Source of the DNA: Jackrogersella multiformis
Lineage: Eukaryota > Ascomycota > Sordariomycetes > Xylariales > Hypoxylaceae
Reading direction: 5' to 3'
DNA length: 64,000 bases
Assembly: GCA_902806575.1 (NCBI GenBank)
Contig: CADCXD010000010.1
Location: 1,054,001-1,118,000 of the forward strand
A program made the translations under genes and the position numbers. Positions within the stretch are counted from its first letter, which is position 1. Each line of letters starts with the position of its first letter. The notes below the pieces were generated by a model. The model made no database searches. It was not told the DNA's origin and worked only from the letters and a program-made list of their open reading frames with translations. Below, piece by piece: positions 35,720 through 47,718 of the stretch.

Positions 35720-38518
35720 TAATGTATGTTGGTACCTACCTAGGTACCTGTAGCCTATCAAACCGCAGTGACACAATTCGTAAAATGTCTACCGTAAGCG
35801 AACGTCGAGAAGATGCTGACAAGGCAGTTGTGACTCTCACCTCGGCACACCGAGACGTTTCTTGTGACCTGTCGCAAAATCTAGAAGAAAAACATACTTA
35901 CTCGATATGGATACGACCTGTTCTGTACACCATGTACTGTGTACTAGCACTGGCTATTACCCCAGAATTCCCTTGTGACGATTGAGAGACAGTAATGGGG
36001 GGAATGATCCCATCACGAGTAGAGTTATCACACCTAATTTTAAAATATCTAGGTAGGTAGAGTAATAACCTTATGCTTTAAGGGACATGTACCTATACTA
36101 CACTAGATCATTTGGCATCTGCGCGGCAGCACGTGGGGAACGAGCGAGAATGTGCATGTGATGATGTGAGATCGCATCGTAGAAAAAGTGTAAAAAAAGA
36201 ATAAAAGAGGAAAATACAGAATCATACCTGCCTTAGGTAAGTACCTACCTACTTGTGGTCCGTGCTTCTAAAGCTAAAGCTAAAGCATGGAGGGAAGGGT
36301 CCGAGGTGAGATGGAAATCTAAAAAATCTAAAGAAAGCATATGCATTAATATGCTACCTAATGGATGCATGAATCTCAATAATGAGATTGTAATATTATA
36401 ATATTATTAAATTATCGTATTGTCGTATTAAGATTATTGTTTACTTCGGAGACTATTTGTTTATTTCTATTTCTGGCGTGTTTTTTTTCTTTTCTTTTCG
36501 ACTTTTGGATTATGTATTTCGGTATATCTCCTATACGACATTAAGCATGTATTAAAGTTGCTAAATAAGGGGGGAATGTGACGAGAGTTTCGTTGGGATG
36601 GTCCATCGCAGATTTCTCCGACTGTGACTCGCAAGATAGTAAGAAAGGGGGGAAAAAGGCGAAAAAAGGGGAGGCTACGGTCGATGGCCAGCGTCTGCGA
36701 TTGACAGTTTGGGGAGTTTGGACAATCCAATTATTCGGGCTGAACAACTGGTGGGGGTTGTTTGAGGCTAACGGCTACGTAGCCGCAACTGGGGGCTGCA
36801 GGCGGGAGGGACCTCACAGGGACCTTCCACAGAAAAAGGGTTGGTCAGGATGGTACCTAAGACCGTACCGTACCACCCAACCTAGGACCTAGAACCCTAA
36901 AGGATAGGCTCCGGATCAGCGCGCGCATCAGACGACACATCCATGTGGCCCTTTCCCACAGATCAGTTCAACCCTGGAGGTAACCAAAATAGCCAATACA
37001 CTAGGTAGAAGTACATGGGTACATTAGGGTAGATTCCTGGCTGCCTGGTACCTGCTCGATGTACATTTAGTGTAATTATTTAATCATTGCATGCGTTGGA
37101 CCTTAACCTTGAACATAATGGTATTGAATTAAATTTAATAAGTGCTGGCTGGGCAGAAATCACCGATCAACCAACACACGACACGCACAGAAATTCCCCC
37201 CTCCAAATTCGTAGCTACACACCTTATGAGAAACATGAAAAATTTCCATAACATATCACTAGTTAATTAATTGGAAGGGGTATTGCATCTGCAGCCTCGT
37301 AGAATTTCCCCATGGTTAGCAGGAGGCGGTCAGTGGATGAGCATAGAAAATAGAGGAACGATTTGTGTGCAGGTACTGGGGTACTCGCAGGTACATGCGT
37401 GACGCACGGTCGTGAATTTTGACAGGGAGGGAATTAGGTATGGAGGTACCTAGGTACAAAAAAACATATGTACCTATGTAATTTGTGTACCTGCTTGGTG
37501 GCGTACTTGCCTCCACATAACGCGTCTCGAAATAAACAAAACGCGCTCTCCTAAATACACCTAACTACCCCTGCTAGGGACAGACTTTCCTACCCTTCTC
37601 CTGCACGATCTAGTGAACCGCATGTACAGTACTTTCCCACTTGGCATCGTCTTTTCCGACCGCTCCTTTTTAGTAAATCTGCAAATCCAACCTCTCTTTT
37701 CAACCTAAAGTTTACTCCTGATCTCCATCTTTTCCCCGTCAATTCGCCACAATCACAGTTGATCTGTCAGGAGGTGCGCGCGCCTAACGTACATACATCC
37801 TATTCATACATTCATACATACATACACGAGCGACCCGTTGCCGCCATCATCGTCTTCATTCCCTCTTCCTCGCCGGTTTTCCCCTACCCAATCGCAATCG
37901 CATTAGTTTCAACATCGCGCTTGACGAGACGCCTAACCGGACTGAATGGCGACACATGATACGACACTTGCAGCTCTTTGTGTGTGACTGTTGGACGAAC
38001 GTTCTCAAGGATCTGGAGGAGTTCTAAGAGGGTTATCAAGGGAAGGAAGTGGTGAATACCAAAATACCGACGGTCTCACCTCTAACTTAAACTTGATCCA
38101 GCATGAGTCGTTGAAGAAACAACTTGTTGCCCTTGCTTGATCCTAACATTCCACATGTTGATTGATTAATTGTACTGCGTCTACATTCCTGAAATACACA
38201 GTATCTGCCTTCACCCAGCGGTTTGTACCATTATCGCTGTCATCGCGAGTTAGCAATATCTAAACTGGAACGAACCTGGTTCTAGTCTCCTACGACGGCT
38301 CCCTAGCGATTCCCTATTGACGACTTTCTTATTGACTTCTTTCGACTTCTTTCGACCACCTTCTTTTGGCTGTATCTATCGTCTTCATCATCGACCCTAA
38401 ACACCATTGTCGACCTTATCAACACTACCGAGTAAATCTTGCCGAGAAACACTTGCTGACCACCGAGCTTATCGAGATTTGAGCTACCGAGAATCGCTTT
38501 TATTGGATCTACCCGCAA

Positions 38519-38558
38519 TTCCTAAGTTCCTAAGCACCTAAGAACCTAAGAACCTAAC
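38519..38558 (+). repeat. Five tandem copies of the octamer NNCCTAAG before the wee1 start
   Basis: Units at 38519, 38527, 38535, 38543 and 38551 read ttCCTAAG, ttCCTAAG, caCCTAAG, aaCCTAAG, aaCCTAAC. The array ends 8 nt before the start codon at 38567, so it is almost certainly in the mRNA leader. Confidence 0.85.
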
Positions 38559-38566
38559 GAGACGAA

Positions 38567-41500
38567 ATGTCTAATAGTGGTGGTACTTTGACGCTGCCCT
38601 CACCAACCCATCCGCACCACCACCATGTGGACGTTCAAGCAGGCCTAAGATCTTTCAGAAGTTCTCTTTCCAGATCACCTTCAAAGTTCCCTCTTCGAAC
38701 TACATCTCAGAGTGGTTCTGACACAACATCTTCTCCCACAACTCCATCTATCAGGCGTGTTCAGTCACAGTTTTTAGGACAGAATATCCAATCACCATCT
38801 GGTAGCCAACCCCATACTCAATCACCACTCGCCACGCCTTTCCGCTCGAGTGTCAAATTGTCATTGCGATCTGGGAAGGCGACAAAGAGTCCCTCTTCAT
38901 CTGCATCCTCAAACAAATCTCTTTCTCGACATCGCACATCTCCAAAAAGCCCCTCTAGGCGGGCTCTGACTCAAATTTCTTCCGCTGGTAATTTCATTCC
39001 ATCCTCAACTTTATCATCCTCTTTTGAGACAATGCCACCTGGTCAGGAAAACATCTTCCGAGCCCGTAGTCCAGTACCACGTAAGGTGTCTGAGAAAACC
39101 ACTGCCAATCGACACAGTATGCATCTCGACATGAGTGGTTCTTCCTCTCAATTCAGCATGTCTCGATTCAGCGATGTAAGCGGTACTACTGCCGCGACTT
39201 CCGTCGCAAGCCCTCTGAAGCGAAGCGACGCGTCGATGAGCCTCGATCAGTCCCTTTCGGGAAGTCCCAAGGCGAAGCGTCGTAGTTACGGCCCTTCTAC
39301 TATGACTCTCGAATACAACTTGTTCGACAATACCACCCAACAGAACCTGGAACTTCAGGATGATTCGGCTCGCGAATACGACTGGACAAGCTCCAATTTT
39401 GCCGTCTCCGAGTCCATGTCACCACTAGCATCGCATGCCGCGATGCGAAGAGCCGGATCTCTCCGCAAGTCTACTCTCCAACAGCGCGAGCGCACATCAT
39501 GGGGCAAACGCAGTGCTGCTCAACAGATGGCTCAGAGCTCTGGCGAAGCCACTACCCCTCAGCGCGAGCGAACGTCGTGGGGAAGGCGACAGGCCGCTCA
39601 ACAAGTATCATCGTCTCCTACGGGAACCACTACACCGAACGCAAAGAATCGCCCGCGACTTTCTTTGGATCACTTTATGCCTCCGCCGCACCGAGAAAGC
39701 CCGTTTAGCACACCGGCGGCGCTACCGAATCCATCAGCGCACATGCTCGGCCAGCAGGCTCACCAGCCGCACCCTCTCTCTCGCACTATGACGACATCGT
39801 CTTCCGGTTCGAGTCTTGCCAACGATTCGCCGACGCATTTCCCAATGCCAATTGTCGAGAAGTCAAGGGCACCTATGAACTTTTCTAAGAGCTTGCCTGT
39901 CGGTGCCGTTCGTCCACAACCAGACAAATTGGATCAAACTGCCAGTGTTTTTACACCGGACTACAAGCGCGCAAAGCCATACGAGGGAGCGTTCGCATCT
40001 ACCGGCTTGGTTTCCAAGATGAATCGTAATCCTGAACTAGCTCCTCCAAATGGCGGATACGGAGCCGTTCCAGATACACCGTGCAAGAAGCATCCGAGCG
40101 GTTATGCCACCTATCCACCACTACCGTTGACAGGCAACGCCAAGGCTAGGGGCAGGCGCGTCCGACACACGTTCGGTGTACCATCGACTCCGTTTGATAC
40201 TACAACACCCAACCGATCAGCGAATATCTTTACTGATCAGCCGCGACCCGTGTACGGAGGATTCTCTAACCATTCCCGCAAGGGAAGTCTACTCAGCTTG
40301 TATAGTGACGATGGTCGAAGTCCTTCCCGAAGACTCGGCGGTAGTGATACTAGTAATGATGGGGATTTATTACCTCCGACCCCTACGAAGCAGTCCACCG
40401 TACCGCGAAGCTCCAGCAAATTGACCTACCTATCGAACGAGAGTCCTACGGCTAATCGACGCCTCCCTCCACCAATGTCGGCTATTGGATCTGGTGTAGC
40501 CTTGCAACGAGACCCAGCTGTTAGCTGTAAGTATGATCTAACGAGCCCGACATATTATGCCAGGGGCAGTAAGAAACATCTTGTTCCTTCCGGCCCTTCC
40601 TTCAATTCGCCAATGCCTGTAGTTCAGGGAAAGCCCCCATCAATTTATCTTGTGCCATCGTACGGTGAATCTCAAGTAGCGCGTGGTCCAATTTATGCAC
40701 CCACGCCGCTCAAGGTCAACTCAACAAGAGCCATTGATAACTCCCCCGCAACCGTTCAATTTGCTAAGAACCATCCCGTCTTTTCAGCAAGCCCCTTGGA
40801 GCGCATGGAATTTGCAGCGACAACAACCCCCCGAACTCCACAGGGAAACATTGTACCTCCCGATGCCAGTCGTCTATCCATATCCAATGCCACGGATGGC
40901 TCACTATTTCCCGGCACCGGCGACCGAAACCTTGCCTTACCTGCGACCCCGACAACACGACACGGTACCGCTCCGGCGCTTTTCGAGAGACGTGCGATCA
41001 CCCCTATTAATGGTATGCCCTCTCATGACGTGGATGAGGGACTTATGTCACGCTTTGGCAAGGTTGAGTTTGTGGGCAAGGGCGAGTTTTCACATGTGTA
41101 CAAAGTTACCGATGCACCCCATCCGGCAAGAATGGTTCAGAACAGCTACTTTAGCACGCCTACCCATCGAGCTGCCCCTGTTTCTCCTTCGTCTGGCAAG
41201 GTCTACGCAGTCAAAAAGCTTACTCTGCCTATTCAAGGTAAGAAGGACAGGGCTCTCCGACGTCGTGAGGTATGCGTCTTGGAGAAACTGAGAGGGTGTG
41301 ACCATGTTCTACAGCTCGTCAACAATTGGGAAGAGAACAACTGTCTCTTCATTCAGACCGAATACTGCGAGGAGGGAAGCCTTGACGCCTTCTTGTCCTT
41401 CGTTGGTGTAAAGGGACGACTCGATGATTTCAGGATCTGGAAGATCATGCTCGAGATTGGCAAGGTATGTGTAGAGCAAATCGATAACAAGTGGATGAGA

Positions 41501-42249
41501 ACTAACGAATTGCACAGGGATTGAAGCACATCCATGATGCTGGATATATCCATCTTGATTTGAAGCCCGCCAATATATTTATCGACTTTGAAGGCACCTT
41601 GAAGATAGGTGATTTCGGCTTGACTACAGCTGTTCCCTCCGAAAAAGGACCTGACATCGAGGGTGATCGCGAATACATGGCTCCCGAAGCACTTCGATCT
41701 GATATTGGGCAGCCCGCAGATGTCTTCTCATTCGGCCTAATCATGCTCGAAATTGCGGCTAACGTTAAGCTCCCCGAAAATGGGGCGACTTGGACCGGAT
41801 TGAGAGAAGGCGACTTTTCCGAAGTTCCAACCCTTACTCAAGCTGCGACTGGAATTGTGCGAGATGCTAACGGCATGCCGATTGATGACAATGATCGTAG
41901 CGCTAACTTGTTTGGGGATGATGCTACGAATGTTACTCGCCGCACTTACAACTTCCGAAGCAGACAGTCGGGAGACATCTTCGGCTTAGGTCGAAAGAAC
42001 GAGCTACAACAACCGCCGGACTTCATGAAGGACCCTGACCACCCCAACTCTCTCGACATTGTTGTGAAGTCGATGCTCATACCAGATCCCATTTACCGAC
42101 CTACGATCTCTCAATTACTTGGTCTACAGGCAGTAACTTGGGTCGCATCCCGTCACCGAGCGGCCGCAACTGTCTTTGAGGGCAACTGGGGTCCAGCAGA
42201 CGAGGTGGCCGTTCCCATTTCTCTGGATACGGAGATGATCGATGTCTAA
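38567..42249 (+). CDS. wee1: Wee1/Swe1 mitosis-inhibitor protein kinase
   Basis: Two exons (38567-41464 and 41518-42249) join in phase 0 to 1209 aa across a 53-nt intron (GTATGT, CTAAC, CAG). Wee1 kinases phosphorylate the conserved Tyr of Cdk1 in the nucleus and delay mitosis. Residues 1-820 are Ser/Thr/Pro-rich and low in predicted order, with many SP/TP sites expected for Cdk and checkpoint control. The kinase domain begins FGKVEFVGKGEFSHVYKV. The ATP-binding Lys is about residue 883 (VYAVKKL). The catalytic loop is HLDLKPAN with Asp980, a Wee1-type variant of HRD, then IGDFGL and EGDREYMAPE. A long loop in the C-lobe (DDATNVTRR region) precedes the last helices. The C-terminus ends soon after the kinase fold. 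The intron is open in the first frame, so read-through would truncate the kinase. The leader is long and carries an octamer repeat. Confidence 0.95.
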
Positions 42250-43786
42250 ACGCTCTGCGAAGATTATCGACCATGTTCACAGAATTCGTCGAATCTTGCT
42301 CAATCTGGTATAGGAACTGGATAGGAGGTAGTATTTGCAGAAGCCACGGGCAGCTATTGGGTTTCGTTCATGCGTATCGGCCAACTCGGCAGGATATCAT
42401 GAGGTTCTCGTAGGGTTATGATGGGTTTGGCCCAGGTATATTTGAGCATTACTGGAGATGGTTGGCAAGCTATAGGTTTGCGTCTCCAACGATACACAAC
42501 TTGGCTCCACATCCGAACGGTTGTTACGACATGACATTTTTAGCACATTCGCCTTGGCCTTGGCGAATACGGCAGGGTTTTTGGGCCATGCTTGGTCCTT
42601 GATACCACGATATTCCAGCAATGGATTTCTTTGATCGTTCTAGGCTATCATGCATCGAACGTTTTCCCTTTCCAACAATCTTGACTCGAAGGGCGGTGTA
42701 CGATGGACAACCTAGGTGGATTTTCGGACCGGGCCCGTTTATACGATGGCGTTTTTTCGGCAAAGGAGTGTAGCTTGATTTGGTTTCGTGACGGATTGCT
42801 TTTTTTTTTTTTCAACTTCAGTTTCGACAATGGCACGGAGGAAAATGGAAAAACGGAGGCCATGAATGACAGGCATTCGGGGGCGTCTTTTGCTAGACCG
42901 GCATCACACCACTGTGTAGATTAGAACGGAAAAGTTCCCCGGAAGATCCCCCTCAGTCTACCGGATCGTCATCTCAAGAGGACAGGAAAGGTCGGAAGTC
43001 CTCGGTTTTACGAACCACACGTATGAATGACGATATGATATGATTTGCTACTGATATTGCGTTCTTCGATTCTGAAAGTGGTGATTCGTGCCTTCTGTTC
43101 ATAAACGGTTTCTCTTCTAGATAGTTAAGTCGCCAGACTGATACTATTATTACGTTACTAATGCATTTTATTACCACAACGTCATGAGTCGTCATATGGG
43201 CAAGTTGTCGGATTCAAGTTATCAATATCCTAGGTCAGGATTATTCGTGAAAGCTACCATGGGTAATTTGCTCACCCCCTGCAACCGATCTCAAGGTAAG
43301 GCTAGGTACATCTGACGCCTATTCCAGACAGGTAATACATAATCATCTCCATCTTCGGTCGACATCGATGTCGCTACTCAGTTACCAGCATGCTCTTCAT
43401 CGACCAACAAGTCAAAATCCTCATGGCATTCCATTTTCCCGTTGCGAATGATCTCGACCGCCTCACTGGCTAGCCAGACAACCTGTAACTCCCTAGGTGT
43501 TTATCCTATCCGCCGTTCCGTCCCGCCACTATCGTAATTGTCGTAGACAACTTCACCATGTGCTCCTTCGTCGTATCACCTGTCCGCTATGGACCAAATG
43601 CAGGCTGGCATTATCTTATAACGGGCTTAACTCCGGTCCTCGGGGACATGGTCCGAGCTGATATGAACTTGACACCGACCTAGACCGGCTTACTTGATAA
43701 GAAGGTAATGAGAGTACTAGACACGGGGACAGTTTACTAGGCATCCTATTCTTGCTCGTCGGTATTCCGTCTAGGAACGTTCCATC
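42250..43786. other. Convergent spacer between wee1 and the GCP3 gene
   Basis: About 1.5 kb between two convergent genes, expected to hold both 3' untranslated regions. It contains a T run near 42801-42811. No gene was recognised; open frames such as 42703-42924 and 42974-43195 have no coding character. Confidence 0.5.
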
Positions 43787-46669
43787 TCAGCCTTTGCCCA
43801 TTGCCTTGCCGCTCGTAGCCGAAGGCCCGGCCGCGGCATCTCCCTTCATCGTGGTGGCGGGGCCGGGCGTCCCCTTGAGCTTGCGGCGCACGGGTTGGTA
43901 AACGTCGTTAAAGTTCATGGCGACGCCCAGGAACCGGAGGTCGACGTCGGCCTGGTAGGCGAGGTCGCCGAGCAGGATCTGCAGCTTGTTGCGGAAGCGG
44001 TCGCCCAGGTGCTTGAGGCGTTCTTGCAGGGCCGGGAACTCGCTCTGCGGGCCTCCTGGGATGTCGTCGTCGTCGGTGGAGGTGGGGGGCAGGCGCCGTA
44101 GGTCTGCCTCCTGGCGCTGCGTGAAGTCCGACACGGACCACGAGTACAGCCCGTCGACGCAGTCGCGGTACGAGAGCATGGTGCGCAGGAGCTCGCCGAG
44201 CTGGATCATGTAGCTGTTGTCGTCCTCGTCCGCGGCGGCGGTGCTGGTATTTGCGTTGGCTGCGGAGGAGGCAGAGTTGACGAAGCGGCGGCGGCGGGCG
44301 CCTAGCAAGCCCTTGTGCGTGATGGAGTCCAGGTAATTGGTATGCGCCAGGATGACGTCGTCGAGGGTCGCGTTCTCTTTGCTCAGCTTCTCTTGGAGCT
44401 CGCTCCAGGAGCTCTCGATGACCTCGAACAGGATATAGTACTGGATCTGGCCTACAAAATGCACCATCTCGGCTAGAAACCCGCGCGTGGTCTTCCAGGT
44501 CTGGCGGACGGCGGAGTGGTTCGTCTGCAATACCCCTCGCGAGCCGGTGGTGACCTTGCGCCAGGTGGAGGAGAGGGCGAACTCGACGCGCTTGATACGC
44601 CAGAGGAAGTTGAAGACCTTGAGGTATTGGCGATTGCCTATATCGGAGATGACTACGTCGACGGGAGCGTCGATCTTGTACTCGAGGGTGAAGCAATCCC
44701 AGCCGATGTCGCCGTGGGAGAGTTGCAGCATGCGGGCGTCGAGACGGCGCAGGACCTCGGGGGAGTCGTACTGCGCGTTGGAGCCGCGGATGGCGTGCTC
44801 GAGCTGCGCCGTCAGCGTATGCCGATACTGTGCGCCGGCGGGACGGTCAAGGGCCGTGGCGAGCGACTCCATCAGCAGCGCGATGAAGTCGCCCTGGCCG
44901 AGAAGAATGTAGCTTTTGAGGGCCTGCAAGTGCTCGAAGAGGTGGAACTTATTAGTCATGAGGTGCAGCAGCCGGCGCATGGTCGTCTTGTATGCCTCGT
45001 CGATCCATGTCTCCAGAGTCGCCGTGTCGCCGTATCGGAGCTCCTTGGAGGATTCTTTCGAGTACGACTCGACCCACTGGGCGTCGCCGCAGCTGTGGCG
45101 GATGAAGTTAAGGGATTTGCCGATCAGGAAGACCTTTTCGGAGAACTCGGTGGTAATGATGGAAGGGATCATGTCGAGTGATAGCATGTACTTATCCTCC
45201 CAGACATTGATGGATCCCGATTTGCCCTTAGGCATGGCCTCTACGGACTGCTCTTGCACGAAGAACTCGAGGTACGGGTCTGAAAGCTCACCATCGTAGA
45301 TCCATTGTCGTAGTATATCGTAGAAAGGGCGAGTTATAGGCTTGAGAAGACGCTCGCCAAAAGCGCCTACTATAGGATCGCCGTGAGATGAGGAGAAGGA
45401 ATGGATCAGGGAGATGAGCTGGCCCCCCCTTTTGCTCTTAGATTCCTCAGCAATCAAGCTCATAAGGCGTAAGCCCATTGTTGCTTCACGTGTCCAAACA
45501 ATGCAACGTTTGAGAGTCACGCCCGCCTTTCCGATGCCACTGCGAGGGGCATTTTCGTCTATGGTAGATAGTGCACGTCGAATTTGACCTTCCAGTGTCG
45601 CAACAAGCGTTAAGTACGAACGCAGCTCGTTGCTTATAGCAGCTCGAAGACTTTGATCTACAAGGCCCCTGGCGGGAGTCTTTACGAAGTCTTGGAGAGT
45701 ACGGTATAGAAGCGAAGGCTCGGCAAGTGTGTGAAGAAGGCCGATTATAGGTGGAGGAAGAGTAGGAGGTAGTTTAAGAGAGTAATCCTTGCCAAAGGGA
45801 AGAGTGGTGGAGGAAAGCCCCTGAAGAGTATAGGGAAGATCTCGAAGGAGGGCAGGTTCAGAAGGATCAATAACGGAGTAGTTATCTGACAGTAGCTTGG
45901 ACTTTATAGAAATGTCCCTTTTAGGTGTGGTTGGGCCGTCGTCTCTAGATCCCCTAGATCCCCTATTACGTTTATAGTCGCTAGCGCTAGAACGTAGCTG
46001 GGAATCTCCGTCGAGTGACTTCATGTCTTTTGGATTTTTGAGCACATCACGAAGCTCGGTAGGATGGTAGTCATCAGGGTTTGGTTCGCGTTTGAAGGCT
46101 TCAGCACTTCCTTGGTTGGAAGGACCAAGACCAGGACCAAGACCAGGACCACCTGAGCCGGAATCACCTCTTTCCTCCTGTTTCCTTCGCGAAGCTTGCT
46201 CTTGCTGGAATTCGGCAAAGGCAACAGGGTCAGGTTCACTAGGATCAGGGGAGTCGGCTAATTGATAGAGCAAGTATAGCATAGCCCATTTTTGGTTGAG
46301 CACAGGCAAGGCCAACAATCTCGAGTAAAGATTGGAATAGCGAAGTGCCTGGTTCGGGTTTGTCTGAACCAGCCTTCGCCTGATGAGTTCGGAGGCATGG
46401 TTCTGGTCGGAAAGGGGAGGCGGTCTAGGTCTAGCAACGAAGGATAATTGTCAATAATTGTGTACTGATATTAATAGTTATAACTAATATGTACATGTAA
46501 ATGCATAATCTTACTGGTTCAGCTGCTTCTTGATCTCGTCAAAAAATGAATCATGTTTCTGCTGAGCGTCTTCATCGCTCAAGCGAGGATCGTCTGGTAT
46601 TAGCTGCGAAATCAAGCGGTTGATGCTAAGATCAACGCGCTTCGTCCGGTCCTGATTTGACCCGGACAT
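43787..46669 (-). CDS. alp6: Gamma-tubulin complex component 3 (GCP3; Spc98/Alp6)
   Basis: Two exons (46669-46515 and 46430-43787) join in phase to 932 aa across an 84-nt intron. GCP3 pairs with GCP2 and gamma-tubulin in the small complex that nucleates microtubules at spindle pole bodies. The N-terminal 110 residues (helical, DRTKRVDLSINRLIS) precede a linker of about 170 residues rich in Gly/Pro/Asp. GRIP1 begins at about LLRDLPYTLQGL, then FGKDYSLKL. GRIP2 contains YLKVFNFLWRIKRVEFAL and AEMVHFVGQIQYYILFEVIE, which fit GCP3 better than GCP2. The tail has an Asn/Ala/Asp-rich insert and a basic RRKLKG segment. The gene is divergent from the SAGA gene 1.05 kb away. The 3' third is GC-rich, so antisense open frames there are shadows. 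Confidence 0.93.
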
Positions 46670-47718
46670 TGTGTCATCTTGAACTTGGTCCCGATTGCAG
46701 AGAAGCTCTAGAAAGAAAAGATGTTATCTCATAAGATGACATCAAGCATGAGTATAAGATATTCAAAACGAGTTGTTGTTTTTTGTAGGGAGTATGTACC
46801 TAGGTAGGTATGTATACTCCCTGTGACATCGACGCGACGCGCAACAAAATAACTTTTGAGGACCGATAGTGGGGGATTGATAGGTACCCTAGGTAGGTAG
46901 GTACCCGTAGAGTGGGTAACAATATACTACCTAGGTAGGTAACACTGGGTAGCTCTTGGTAACATTCGTTAAGCTTGTGCCTCCTTATGTAGGTTGGGGG
47001 GTAACACTTTTGGAAGCAACTAATCCAACTACCTACCTAGCCCAACTAATTACGTAACCTCCAGCCTAGGTAGGTAGGTACCAGGTAGGTAAAACATTAG
47101 GTACCTAAGTACTAAAGCCTAACCTTCCTAATTAAGTACTAAGTACTTTTACATACACTTAAACTTGACTCACTTTAAAGTTCTTGCTACATAACTCTAC
47201 AGCATCTCAATTCCCCAAGTACCTAATGTAGGTACCTAGTCCCACATCCTCCCCCATAAACCCCAATCAAAACCCCCTCTCTGAATGAGCAGCAACCACC
47301 ACCTGCAACTCTACGCTGATTTCTCAACCAGTAGGTAGACCATAGACGACATCCCAAACCTCCCGCTTAATGGGCAACCAAAAATAGCCGCGGACTTTTC
47401 CATCAAATACAAGCATCATCTGTACACTTTTCATCATTTTGTGCTTGGAATTTGGATCGCATCAACCTGCCGCACTCGATGAATGGGTTCTAAACCCCTT
47501 TTTCGAGCTGCGCTGTGCTCTTAAACTGCACGCGACATCCCGTGCATAAGCCTCTAAGCATCCTAACTTCGCGCCTCATCGTATCACCAACTGGCCGACT
47601 ATCAACACTTTCCGAATTGGGCCATCGAATCCAACTCGATTAATCCACCACGCCCTACCTACCAACATTCAAACCTCAAAACAACCCCACCGTATTTATT
47701 CCAATTTCACCCCAAGAA
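46670..47718. promoter_or_regulatory. Bidirectional promoter region dense in CCTAGG palindromes
   Basis: This 1.05 kb separates the divergent GCP3 and Ada1 genes and must contain both promoters. It has one of the densest clusters of ACCTAGGT-type elements in the window (46797-46812, 46883-46900, 46925-46942, 47060-47110, 47225-47240). An inverted repeat with arms AGGGAGTAT (46787-46795) and ATACTCCCT (46814-46822) encloses one of them. The last 450 bp are pyrimidine-rich, as in a leader of the Ada1 gene. Confidence 0.55.

Larger units (their letters stand above)
31073..38566. other. Long gene-poor block and 5' region of the wee1 gene
   Basis: 31073-31860 is the pyrimidine-rich (minus-strand) putative leader of the small gene; its long open frames are composition artefacts. 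31900-33900 is AT-rich with an imperfect GC hairpin at 33088-33114. 33900-37550 holds many CCTAGG palindromes, including inverted repeats at 35697-35719 and 35731-35748, and short unsupported open frames (34055-34342, 35695-35985, 36578-36892). From about 37600 to 38566 the sense strand is pyrimidine-rich and reads as the promoter and long leader of the kinase gene, with several short upstream open reading frames. Confidence 0.5.

Noticed and set aside
36578..36892. A 104-codon plus-strand frame with GGKKAKKGE
   Set aside because: No family match, an equally open frame exists on the opposite strand, and no splice or promoter context supports it.
41465..41524. Continuation of the wee1 frame through the intron to a stop at 41524
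   Set aside because: It would end the kinase before the catalytic loop; splicing 41465-41517 restores EIGK-GLKHIHDAG in frame.
43908..44696. A 262-codon minus-strand frame within the GCP3 gene
   Set aside because: It is a +1 shadow of the GC-rich GCP3 exon; the main frame carries the conserved GRIP2 motifs.
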